This document shows positions 56,867-64,000 of a stretch of 64,000 nt of DNA, piece by piece (positions within the stretch are counted from its first letter, which is position 1; each line of letters opens with the position of its first letter). The DNA is from Paraburkholderia sp. Tr-20389 (GTDB taxonomy: Bacteria > Pseudomonadota > Gammaproteobacteria > Burkholderiales > Burkholderiaceae). A program made the position numbers and the translations under genes. Location: the NCBI RefSeq assembly GCF_017104565.1, contig NZ_JAAGPD010000041.1:1-64000 (forward strand), given 5' to 3'. A model generated the notes under the pieces. It was not told where the DNA came from and ran no database searches. It worked only from the letters and a program-made list of their open reading frames with translations.

Positions 56867-58552
56867 TTACTTGCCCTTCTTCGCGTTGGCCGAGACCTTA
56901 TGGTGGCTACCTGTCTCAGCCTTCGACGCCTTCCCGGCCGCTTCCGTCGAAACCTTCGTCACCCTGCCTTTTGCGGCAGCAGGCTTGTCGGTCTTGCCGA
57001 CCGGTTCCGACACTTTCACCACGCCAGCGTGGCCGCGGCCTCGCTTCTTATCGTAGCGCGATTCTGAACGCGTGTCTGCGACCTGAGCGCTGGCCTTCTC
57101 CACGCCGCCGCCGACGGGCACCGTGGCCAGCTTCTGCGGGCCCGGCTCGCTCGGCATCGCCTTGCCAACTGGCACGTGCAGCACGACGACTTGGCCTGGC
57201 ATCACCATGTCGCGCTTCGTCCGGTTCCACGCCTTCAACTGACCGATCGACACGTCGTAGCGGTCAGCGAGCACCGCCATCGACTGCTTGCGGCGCACGC
57301 GAATCAGCATCTTGCGCGTATCGGGTACGTCCGGCTCCATCGCGAGCGTGGCGCTTTCGGCGACGTCGGCGCTGATGTCTTCGTCGTCGTCATCGGCGCG
57401 CGGCACGACGATCGTCGAGCCCGGTTTCAGGCGCATACCCGCCGGAATCTTGTTCACGGCCATCAACGTATCGGCGTCGACACCGATCTTTTCGGCGATC
57501 GCGGCGGGACGGCTGCGCTCGGTGACCGTGTAGGTCGTCCACGACGACAGCGAGCCCGAGTACGACTTCAGATTGCGCTCGAAGGCGCTGGCATTGTCGA
57601 ACGGCAGCAGGATCTGCGGCTGCGTCGCGCCAAGAATGACCGGCTTCTTGAACGACGGATTCAGTGAACGGAATTCGTCGGGCGTCATGTTCGCGAGCTT
57701 CGCCGCCGTGTCGACGTCGATGTCGTGCGACGTCGTCACGGTGACGAAGTACGGGTGGTTCGGAATGGACGGCAGCGTGAGCCCGTACACCTGCGGGTTC
57801 GACACGATGTTCTTCACGGCCTGCAGTTTGGGCACGTAGTTGCGCGTTTCCATCGGCATGCGCAGGCTCTGGTAGTCCGTCGGCAGGCCGGCCGCCTCGT
57901 TGCGCGCGATCGCGCGCTGCACATTGCCCTCACCCCAGTTGTACGCGGCGAGCGCCAGATACCAGTCGCCGAACATATCGTGCAGACGCGACAGATAGTC
58001 GAGCGCGGCACTGGTGGACGCGAGCACGTCGCGGCGCTCGTCCTGCCACATGTTCTGCTTGAGGTTGTACGTGCGGCCCGTGCCCGGCACGAACTGCCAC
58101 ATGCCCGCCGCCTTCGCGACCGACAGCGCCTGCGGGTTATACGCGGATTCGATGAACGGCAGCAGCGCAAGCTCCGTCGGCATATGGCGCGCCTCGAGCT
58201 CTTCGACGATGTGATACAGGTACTTCTGCGACCGTTCGGTCATGCGCTGGACGTAGTCCGGGCGCTGTGCGTACCAGTTCGCCTGCATGTCGACGAGGTC
58301 GCTCTGCAGGTCGGGCATCTGAAAACCACGGCGGATACGGCCCCAGAGATCGCTGTCTGCACTCGTCAACTGGTCGACGGAACTCTGGTCGACATTGATG
58401 GTTTCTTTGGCGGTGGCGGTCTTGCGGAGGGCGTCGGCTACGGCTTGCTGGTTAGCGGGATTGGAAGCAGTGGAAAGGCTATTCGTCGTAGGTCCCTGGC
58501 TCGCACACGCGGCGAGCGTCAGGACCAACAACGCGCAAAAGATGAATCTCAT
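56867..58552 (-). CDS. mltD: Membrane-bound lytic murein transglycosylase D, LysM-containing
   Basis: Outer-membrane lipoprotein of 561 aa that cleaves glycan strands of peptidoglycan. The signal ends in the lipobox LAACAS. The transglycosylase domain (about residues 105-240) has the catalytic Glu in ALLPFIESAYNPQALS, then GMWQFVPGTGRTYNL and DWYLALAAYNWGEGNV. Two clear LysM domains follow (TYTVTERSRPAAIAEKIGVD and LIRVRRKQSMAVLADRYDVS), with a weaker one before them, and a basic lysine-rich tail. The ATG at 58552 is preferred over a TTG six codons upstream. gloB next door is on the same strand, as in many gamma- and beta-proteobacteria. Confidence 0.94.
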   Translation of the reverse strand: MRFIFCALLVLTLAACASQGPTTNSLSTASNPANQQAVADALRKTATAKETINVDQSSVDQLTSADSDLWGRIRRGFQMPDLQSDLVDMQANWYAQRPDYVQRMTERSQKYLYHIVEELEARHMPTELALLPFIESAYNPQALSVAKAAGMWQFVPGTGRTYNLKQNMWQDERRDVLASTSAALDYLSRLHDMFGDWYLALAAYNWGEGNVQRAIARNEAAGLPTDYQSLRMPMETRNYVPKLQAVKNIVSNPQVYGLTLPSIPNHPYFVTVTTSHDIDVDTAAKLANMTPDEFRSLNPSFKKPVILGATQPQILLPFDNASAFERNLKSYSGSLSSWTTYTVTERSRPAAIAEKIGVDADTLMAVNKIPAGMRLKPGSTIVVPRADDDDEDISADVAESATLAMEPDVPDTRKMLIRVRRKQSMAVLADRYDVSIGQLKAWNRTKRDMVMPGQVVVLHVPVGKAMPSEPGPQKLATVPVGGGVEKASAQVADTRSESRYDKKRGRGHAGVVKVSEPVGKTDKPAAAKGRVTKVSTEAAGKASKAETGSHHKVSANAKKGK

Positions 58553-58707
58553 GAACGTCTCGGCTTCCAAAGGGGCTGGAATTTGCAGCCGATAGTACGA
58601 AAGTGCGCCGTTCCCGTCAATCAGAAAGATGTGAAAAAGTCTGCCAAATCTGAGGCTTGGCGATTGTTTCTACGATTGGGATGAGCATGCCCCCATGAAT
58701 GGAGCGG

Positions 58708-59511
58708 TTAGCGGAACCTGTTCTTCCACTCCCGCATCAATGTGAAAGCGGCCAGCCGGTCCGGCACCGATTCATGCAACTGGTCGGCGAGCGCCGCCTG
58801 CACGGACGCTTCGCCCGCGCGCAAGAACGGGTTGACGGCGCGCTCATGCGCGATGGTCGTGGGCAGCGTCGGCACGTGGCGCGCGCGCAGCGCGGCCGCT
58901 TCGTCGCGCCATGCTTGCAGTTGGGCGTTGTCCGGCTCGCAGGCGAGCGCGAAACGGATATTCGACAAGGTATATTCGTGCGCGCAGTGCACTTCCGTTT
59001 CGCCGGGCAGCGCGGCGAGTGCATCCAGCGACCTGAGCATCTGCGCGGGCGTCCCTTCGAACAGCCGGCCGCAGCCGCAGGCGAACAGCGTGTCGCCGCA
59101 GAACACGTGCGGCGTGCCGCGCGAGTCGGCCGCCTGGAAGTACGCAATATGGCCGCTCGTATGGCCGGGCACGTCGAGGATCGTGAAATCGAGCGAAGGC
59201 GCGGCGACGTGCACCGTGTCGCCCTGCACGAGGCGCTCCGTGAGCAACGGAATCGCCTCTCCGGCGGGCCCATAGACGGGCAAACCCTGGGGCGCATCCT
59301 GGCCGTTCAGCAGATCGGCCACTCCGCCGACGTGGTCGGCATGATGGTGGGTGAGTAAAATAGCGCTCAGCCGCCATCCCCGTTTCGCCAGATAAGCCTT
59401 GACCGGGGCGGCGTCGCCCGGATCGACGACGACGGCATAATGTCCATCCGACACGACCCAGATGTAATTGTCATCAAACGCCGGGACGGGCACGTACTCG
59501 AGCGAATTCAT
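58708..59511 (-). CDS. gloB: Hydroxyacylglutathione hydrolase (glyoxalase II)
   Basis: Metallo-beta-lactamase-fold enzyme of 267 aa that hydrolyses S-D-lactoylglutathione in methylglyoxal detoxification. The binuclear metal site is THHHADHVGG, with further ligands in PGHTSGHIAYF, FCGDTLFACGCGRLFEG and the HCAHEYTLSN histidines. The end REWKNRFR is typical. The ATG at 59511 gives the family start MNSLEYVPVPAFDDNYIWV. It is divergent from the methyltransferase with only 19 bp between the two starts. Confidence 0.96.
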   Translation of the reverse strand: MNSLEYVPVPAFDDNYIWVVSDGHYAVVVDPGDAAPVKAYLAKRGWRLSAILLTHHHADHVGGVADLLNGQDAPQGLPVYGPAGEAIPLLTERLVQGDTVHVAAPSLDFTILDVPGHTSGHIAYFQAADSRGTPHVFCGDTLFACGCGRLFEGTPAQMLRSLDALAALPGETEVHCAHEYTLSNIRFALACEPDNAQLQAWRDEAAALRARHVPTLPTTIAHERAVNPFLRAGEASVQAALADQLHESVPDRLAAFTLMREWKNRFR

Positions 59512-59530
59512 AGGCGACGCATTCTTTAAC

Positions 59531-60346
59531 ATGTCTGACCGATCGATTATAGACTGGCCTGCCTGGACCACCTCCCCGCCCGGACGCTATGTGCTGGAGT
59601 GGGAGCAGGCGCAGCTCGACCGCGTCGTGTCCGACGTCTTCGGCTATCACGCGCTGCAGCTCGGCCTGCCGCAACTCGACGCGCTGCGCGAAAACCGCAT
59701 GCCGTGCCGCGGCCTCGTGCTCGACGCCGAGAGCGGCGCGAGCGCGCCGTACACATTTCCGCGCGGCATCGCGGGCGGCCTGCCCGAACGTCACGCGCCC
59801 GCCGGGCGCAGCGCCGTCTGGTGCGACCTGCTCGACCTGCCGTTCGAGGCGCAAAGCGTCGATCTGCTCGTGATGCCCCACACGCTCGAATTCACGCGCG
59901 ACCCTCACCGGCTGTTGCGCGAAGCCGAGCGCGTGCTGATGCCCGAAGGCCAGCTGATCATCATCGGCTTCAATTCGCTGTCGCTGTGGGGCGCGCGGCA
60001 GTCGGTCGGCAAGGTCGCGGGACGTCCGTTCGTGCCCGCCGCGCATGACCTGATCGCCTTCACCCGTCTGAAAGACTGGATCAAGCTGCTCGGCTTCGAC
60101 CTTGAACGCGGACGCTTCGGCTGCTATCGTCCGCCCCTCGTCGGCGAAAAATGGCTGTCGCGTTATCAGTTCATGGAAGCAGCCGGTGACCGCTGGTGGC
60201 CGATTTTCGGCGCCGTCTATATGGTCACGGCGATCAAGCGCGTGCGCGGCATGCGTCTCGTCGGTCCGCTGAAAGTGAAGAAGCCCGTGCTGGCCGCCGG
60301 CCTCGCGCCCGCCGCCACACCCAACACCCGTAACAAGACCCAATGA
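59531..60346 (+). CDS. SAM-dependent methyltransferase, YafS-like
   Basis: Class I methyltransferase-like protein of 271 aa. The fold is recognisable from [54 protein letters not shown], which includes post-motifs II and III. The glycine-rich SAM loop is weak. The order gloB<>methyltransferase>rnhA>dnaQ matches the yafS-gloB-rnhA-dnaQ neighbourhood of E. coli, so it is the probable YafS counterpart. Substrate unknown. The stop overlaps the rnhA start (ATGA). A small start-codon shift upstream (59468) is possible. Confidence 0.85.
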   Translation: MSDRSIIDWPAWTTSPPGRYVLEWEQAQLDRVVSDVFGYHALQLGLPQLDALRENRMPCRGLVLDAESGASAPYTFPRGIAGGLPERHAPAGRSAVWCDLLDLPFEAQSVDLLVMPHTLEFTRDPHRLLREAERVLMPEGQLIIIGFNSLSLWGARQSVGKVAGRPFVPAAHDLIAFTRLKDWIKLLGFDLERGRFGCYRPPLVGEKWLSRYQFMEAAGDRWWPIFGAVYMVTAIKRVRGMRLVGPLKVKKPVLAAGLAPAATPNTRNKTQ

Positions 60347-60789
60347 GTTCTGATCTGATCGAAATCTTCACCGACGGCGCCTGCAAGGGCAACCCGGGCC
60401 CGGGCGGCTGGGGCGCGCTATTGCGCTACGGCACGCAGGAAAAGGAACTGTTCGGCGGCGAAGCGAACACGACCAACAACAGAATGGAGCTGATGGCCGT
60501 GATCGCCGCGCTCGAGGCGCTGAAGCGTCCGTGCAAGGCGGTCGTGCACACCGATTCGCAATACGTGCAGAAAGGCATCAGCGAATGGATTCACGGCTGG
60601 AAGAAAAAAGGCTGGGTGACGGCGGCGAAGGCGCCCGTGAAAAACGCCGACCTCTGGAAACGGCTCGACGCGCTCACGCAGCAGCATCAGCTCGAGTGGC
60701 GCTGGGTCAAGGGTCACGCGGGCCATCCGGAAAACGAGCGCGCGGATGCGCTCGCCAATCGCGGCGTGGCTTCACTGGCGGATCTCTGA
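60343..60789 (+). CDS. rnhA: Ribonuclease HI
   Basis: Degrades the RNA strand of RNA-DNA hybrids; 148 aa. The catalytic acidic set is visible: Asp in [19 protein letters not shown], Glu in [10 protein letters not shown], Asp in VVHTDSQYV and Asp in [14 protein letters not shown]. The start ATG overlaps the methyltransferase stop (ATGA), suggesting coupled translation. dnaQ follows after 74 bp. Confidence 0.97.
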   Translation: MSSDLIEIFTDGACKGNPGPGGWGALLRYGTQEKELFGGEANTTNNRMELMAVIAALEALKRPCKAVVHTDSQYVQKGISEWIHGWKKKGWVTAAKAPVKNADLWKRLDALTQQHQLEWRWVKGHAGHPENERADALANRGVASLADL

Positions 60790-60863
60790 TCGGGCGCCAG
60801 CAGCTCACTCCGAACGAAGCAACCTATTCTTTTCACGCATCAACACAGGCAGGCAACACCGAC

Positions 60864-61613
60864 ATGCGTCAAATCATCCTCGATACGGAAACGACAGGAC
60901 TGAATGCGAGAACAGGCGACCGCATCATCGAAATCGGCTGCGTCGAACTGGTGAATCGCCGGCTGACGGGCAACAACCTGCACTTCTACGTGAACCCGGA
61001 GCGCGACAGCGATCCGGGCGCACTGGCCGTCCACGGCCTGACGACGGAATTCCTGAGAGACAAGCCCAAGTTCGCCGAGATCGCCGACACACTGCGCGAC
61101 TTCATCCAGGACGCGGAACTCATCATTCACAACGCGCCCTTCGACATCGGCTTTCTCGACGCCGAGTTCGCGCTGCTTGGCCTGCCGCCCTTCTCGAAGC
61201 ATTGCGGCGAGGTGATCGACACGCTCGTGCGCGCGAAGTCGATGTTCCCGGGCAAGCGCAATTCGCTCGACGCGCTGTGCGACCGCTTCGGCATCAGCAA
61301 CGCGCACCGCACGCTGCACGGCGCACTGCTCGACTCGGAACTGCTCGCCGAGGTCTACCTCGCGATGACACGCGGCCAGGAAAGCCTCGTGATCGACATG
61401 CTCGGCGAGGCGGCAGCGGACGAAGCCGGCGGCACGAAGCGCGTGAAGCTCGACACGCTCGAACTCGTCGTGCTCGCTGCAACGGGTGACGAACTCGCCG
61501 AGCATGAAGCATTGCTCGATGGTCTCGACAAATCGCTGAAGGGAACAAGCGTGTGGCGCACGCAACCGGCCGCGGAAGATGCGTCCGCAACAGCCGATGC
61601 GCAAATTGCTTAA
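60864..61613 (+). CDS. dnaQ: DNA polymerase III epsilon subunit (3'-5' proofreading exonuclease)
   Basis: Proofreading subunit of the replicative polymerase; 249 aa. The exonuclease motifs are IILDTETTGL (Asp, Glu), IIHNAPFDIGFLDAEFALL (Asp) and HRTLHGALLDSELLAEVY (His, Asp). The C-terminal tail that binds the alpha subunit follows. The start ATG at 60864 gives the family start MRQIILDTETTGLN. It is the last gene of this cluster. Confidence 0.97.
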   Translation: MRQIILDTETTGLNARTGDRIIEIGCVELVNRRLTGNNLHFYVNPERDSDPGALAVHGLTTEFLRDKPKFAEIADTLRDFIQDAELIIHNAPFDIGFLDAEFALLGLPPFSKHCGEVIDTLVRAKSMFPGKRNSLDALCDRFGISNAHRTLHGALLDSELLAEVYLAMTRGQESLVIDMLGEAAADEAGGTKRVKLDTLELVVLAATGDELAEHEALLDGLDKSLKGTSVWRTQPAAEDASATADAQIA

Positions 61614-61621
61614 AAAAGTGC

Positions 61622-61650
61622 TTGTCGAACTCTGAAAGTCCTGACATAAT
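61622..61650 (+). promoter_or_regulatory. Candidate promoter of tRNA-Val
   Basis: TTGTCG (61622-61627) and CATAAT (61645-61650) are 17 bp apart. The tRNA starts 12 bp after the -10. Confidence 0.7.
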
Positions 61651-61662
61651 GCACAGCTCTTC

Positions 61663-61737
61663 GGGTGGTTAGCTCAGCGGTAGAGCACTGCCTTCACACG
61701 GCAGGGGTCACTGGTTCGATCCCAGTACTACCCACCA
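61663..61737 (+). tRNA. tRNA-Val (anticodon CAC)
   Basis: 75 nt with encoded CCA. The acceptor stem GGGTGGT pairs with ACTACCC (one G-T pair). The anticodon stem CTGCC/GGCAG encloses TTCACAC, giving CAC. The T-arm ACTGG TTCGATC CCAGT is perfect. Confidence 0.95.
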
Positions 61738-61749
61738 AATTCGAAGAAA

Positions 61750-61790
61750 AGAAGGCCCGGACGGAAACGCCCGGGCCTTTTTCTTTTCCG
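61750..61790 (+). terminator. Intrinsic terminator after tRNA-Val
   Basis: AAGGCCCGG (61752-61760) pairs with CCGGGCCTT (61771-61779), followed by TTTCTTTT. Confidence 0.88.
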
Positions 61791-61971
61791 TTTTGCTTTC
61801 CGTTCGTTTCACCGTTGGCTCGCCCACCTGGCAGCGAGTTCTGGTCGACCTCACCATGCAACGATGAAAGCGCGCCAGATACGTGCGATAAAATAGCCGC
61901 GCTTTGCGCACCCGGCCGCCGCGCGCGAAACACGCGAAATACGTCACTCATCAACATCCATCACTCCGCCG

Positions 61972-62955
61972 ATGCCGCTCTCCGATTCGCTTCGTCTAGC
62001 CGTCCTCGTTCCCTGCTACAACGAGGCAGCGACTGTCCGCTCCGTCGTGCGGGATTTTCGCGCGGCACTGCCGGGCGCGGACATCTACGTGTTCGACAAC
62101 AACTCGACGGATGACACGAGCGGCATCGCGCGCGAAGCCGGTGCCGTCGTGCGCCAGGTCGTGTATCAGGGCAAGGGCAATGTGATCCGGCGGATGTTCG
62201 CGGATATCGACGCCGACGTGTATGTGCTCGTCGACGGCGACGACACCTACGACGCCGCAGTTGCGCCGCAGATGATCGAGCGTCTGGTCGAGGACGCGCT
62301 CGACATGGTCGTCGCGACCCGTCACACGGAAGAACAGGAAGCCTATCGTCTCGGCCATCGCTTCGGCAACGTGATGCTGACTCGCTTCGTCGCGTCGATC
62401 TTCGGCCGCACGTTTACCGACATGCTGTCGGGTTATCGCGTGTTCTCGCGCCGCTATGTGAAGTCGTTCCCCGCGCACGCGAAAGGCTTCGAGACGGAAA
62501 CGGAACTCACCGTCCACGCGCTCGAACTTCGCATGCCCGTCGCCGAAGTCGCGACGCGCTACAAGTCTCGCCCCGAAGGCTCCGTCAGCAAGCTGAACAC
62601 TTATCGCGACGGCTTCCGCATTCTCGGCATGATCGTGAAGCTGTTCCGCGCCGAACGGCCGCTCGCGTTCTTTTCGATCGGCACGGTGCTGTGCGCGCTC
62701 GCGTCGATCGTGCTTGCCGTGCCGCTGTTCGAAACGTACTTCGAAACGGGCCTCGTACCGCGCTTTCCGACGGCCGTGCTGTGCGCCGGGCTGATGATCT
62801 TCGCGGCGCTGTTCCTTGTGTGCGGCGTGATCCTCGATACCGTCACGCATGGCCGTGCCGAAGTGAAGCGTCTCGCGTATCTCGCCGTTCCCGCGCCCGG
62901 CACGCAATGCGGAGCGGCAACGGCAGCGTCGGTCACAGAACGGTCCGTCGAATGA
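61972..62955 (+). CDS. Family 2 glycosyltransferase with C-terminal membrane segments
   Basis: Probable polyprenyl-phosphate sugar transferase, 327 aa. The GT2 domain has VLVPCYNEAATVRSVVRDF at the start, the DDD-type metal site VLVDGDDTYD, and the DMLSGYRVFSRRYV and GFETETELTVHALELRMPVAEV segments typical of GtrB-like enzymes. Two membrane segments (about residues 240-260 and 275-300) close the protein. It starts at the ATG at 61972, and the stop overlaps the GtrA start (ATGA). With GtrA and the next gene it forms a probable lipid-linked glycosylation operon. Confidence 0.9.
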   Translation: MPLSDSLRLAVLVPCYNEAATVRSVVRDFRAALPGADIYVFDNNSTDDTSGIAREAGAVVRQVVYQGKGNVIRRMFADIDADVYVLVDGDDTYDAAVAPQMIERLVEDALDMVVATRHTEEQEAYRLGHRFGNVMLTRFVASIFGRTFTDMLSGYRVFSRRYVKSFPAHAKGFETETELTVHALELRMPVAEVATRYKSRPEGSVSKLNTYRDGFRILGMIVKLFRAERPLAFFSIGTVLCALASIVLAVPLFETYFETGLVPRFPTAVLCAGLMIFAALFLVCGVILDTVTHGRAEVKRLAYLAVPAPGTQCGAATAASVTERSVE

Positions 62956-63341
62956 AGCGCGAACTGCTGCGCTTCGCGATTGCCGGCGTAGTCGGCCTCG
63001 TCGTCGATGCAAGCGTGCTGTACGGCATGCTTGCACTCGGCGCCGGCTATTTCGTCGGCCGCGCGGTGTCGTTCATCGCGGCCGTCTGGTCGACATGGCA
63101 GATCAATCGCCGCTTCACGTTCGTCGAAGGCAGCAACAAATCGGCGTGGGCCGAGTGGTGGCATTACCTGTTCGCCATGCTCGGCGGCGGCGCCGTCAAC
63201 TACGCGGCGTATAGCGCGACAATCCTGCTGCTGCCCAAGAGCGCGTTGCTGCCGCTCATCGCCGTCGCGATCGGATCGCTGGCGGGCATGACGGTCAACT
63301 TCGTCAGCGCGAAACTGTGGGTCTTCAAGGCCCGCTCATGA
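62952..63341 (+). CDS. GtrA-family membrane protein (sugar-lipid flippase candidate)
   Basis: 129 aa with four membrane segments. The sequence FAIAGVVGLVVDASVLYGML, the RAVSFIAAVWSTWQINRRFTF motif and the end GMTVNFVSAKLWVFKAR are the GtrA/DPMS pattern. GtrA proteins are thought to move undecaprenyl-phosphate-linked sugars across the inner membrane; that role is from the family, not shown here. It overlaps both neighbours by ATGA. Confidence 0.92.
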   Translation: MKRELLRFAIAGVVGLVVDASVLYGMLALGAGYFVGRAVSFIAAVWSTWQINRRFTFVEGSNKSAWAEWWHYLFAMLGGGAVNYAAYSATILLLPKSALLPLIAVAIGSLAGMTVNFVSAKLWVFKARS

Positions 63342-64000
63342 CCGCTCGCCCCGTGAACCCGGATCTCCAGGCAGATGGAGCGTCGCCCGCGACACGCGCG
63401 CGCATCGTCGATCTACGCTCGCCTCGCGCGATGGCAGTCGCGTGCGTGATCGTGCCGCTGCTGTTCGGGCTGTATTCGCTGCTGCTCGGCGCCGACGCGA
63501 ACTGGGATCTGTACAACTATCACCTGTACAACCCGTTTGCGTGGCTGCACGGCAAGCTGCAGACGGATCTCGCGCCGGCGGGCATGCAAACGTATTTCAA
63601 TCCGCTGCTCGATACCGCGCTGTATCTGTTGAATACGCATCTGCCGTCACGCGTCGTCGGCTTTTTGCTGGGCGTGCTGCATGGCTTGACGTTCGTGCTG
63701 ATCGTAGCGATCGCGCGTGAAGTGTGGCCGTCCTCGATCAGCGAAGAACGCTACCGTCTGCCCGTACTGATCGCCGCGGCCGGGTGCCTCACAGCGAACT
63801 TCCTGTCGGGCCTCGGCAATTCGATGGGCGACGACACGACGGCGCTGCTCGTGCTCGGCGGCCTGCTCGTCGCGCTGTCGAACTGGCGCCGCCTGGGTAC
63901 GCGCACGGCCGGCGCATTTGCCGCAGCGATTGCGAGCGGCCTGCTCGTCGGCTTGGCGACGGGCCTCAAGCTGACGAACGCCGTGTTCGCCGTCGCGCTG
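63338..64000 (+). CDS. Multi-span membrane glycosyltransferase, cut by the window end
   Basis: The first 221 codons of a large membrane protein. A short cytoplasmic N-terminus is followed by a hydrophobic segment (MAVACVIVPLLFGLYSLLLG), then ANWDLYNYHLYNPFAWLHGK, whose early acidic D with aromatic residues recalls GT-C fold transferases, and further segments. The start ATG at 63338 overlaps the GtrA stop. As the third gene after a GT2 and GtrA it would be the enzyme that transfers the flipped sugar to a cell-surface polymer. Substrate unknown and the 3' end lies outside the window. Confidence 0.75.
   Translation, partial: MTARPVNPDLQADGASPATRARIVDLRSPRAMAVACVIVPLLFGLYSLLLGADANWDLYNYHLYNPFAWLHGKLQTDLAPAGMQTYFNPLLDTALYLLNTHLPSRVVGFLLGVLHGLTFVLIVAIAREVWPSSISEERYRLPVLIAAAGCLTANFLSGLGNSMGDDTTALLVLGGLLVALSNWRRLGTRTAGAFAAAIASGLLVGLATGLKLTNAVFAVAL

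Overview
The window is GC-rich core chromosome of a member of the Burkholderiaceae, most likely Paraburkholderia or a close relative. Protein sequences, the gene order sixA-olsB-ppk-ppx-phoR-phoB-phoU-pstBACS-glmM-folP-ftsH-rlmE-yhbY-greA-carB-carA and the intergenic repeat family all fit that group, but this comes from recognition without a search. Genes are dense on both strands. There is no integrase, transposase, CRISPR array or prophage. The one scar of past rearrangement is a decayed cytochrome c peroxidase fragment beside a tRNA-Arg gene.

Layout. 1-280: half of a long palindromic repeat. 280-5608: a tight minus-strand operon of iron-type alcohol dehydrogenase, acyl-CoA thioesterase and a LIV-type ABC transporter (livHMGF) without a binding protein. 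5.7-9.2 kb: threonine aldolase, a YbfB-type MFS transporter and a divergent LysR regulator. 9.3-18.2 kb: alaS, a CaiB/BaiF CoA-transferase, a small hydrolase, gamma-glutamyltransferase and glnS. 18.4-28.5 kb: an orphan amino-acid binding protein, a Nudix hydrolase, small envelope proteins, tRNA-Arg, uppP, aldose epimerase, an NlpD-like lipoprotein, a MATE exporter and several very small lipo- or membrane proteins, including a 28-codon ORF with its own ribosome site and terminator. 28.6-42.9 kb: tRNA-Pro, then a phosphate block: sixA, olsB (ornithine lipid), ppk and ppx (polyphosphate), phoR/phoB, phoU and pstSCAB. 43-55 kb: housekeeping genes glmM, folP, ftsH, rlmE, yhbY, greA, carB and carA. 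55-64 kb: an MFS transporter, mltD, gloB, a methyltransferase, rnhA, dnaQ, tRNA-Val and the start of a lipid-linked glycosylation operon (GT2, GtrA, membrane glycosyltransferase cut by the window end).

How the genes work together. The phosphate block reads as one physiological unit. Arrays of PhoB-like half-sites spaced about 11 bp lie before pstS, before olsB and, more weakly, before ppk. This suggests PhoB co-ordinates phosphate uptake, a phosphorus-free membrane lipid and polyphosphate synthesis. The palindromic repeats sit exactly in the convergent gaps olsB><ppk and ppx><phoR of this block, and a third copy lies after livF.

The most unusual structure is this repeat family: quasi-palindromes of about 0.65-0.86 kb. 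They have nested inverted arms, a perfect 14-15 bp hairpin in each outer arm with compensatory base changes between copies, a perfect inner inverted repeat and a conserved core of about 80 nt. They code for nothing convincing and look like a structured noncoding or bidirectional-terminator element.
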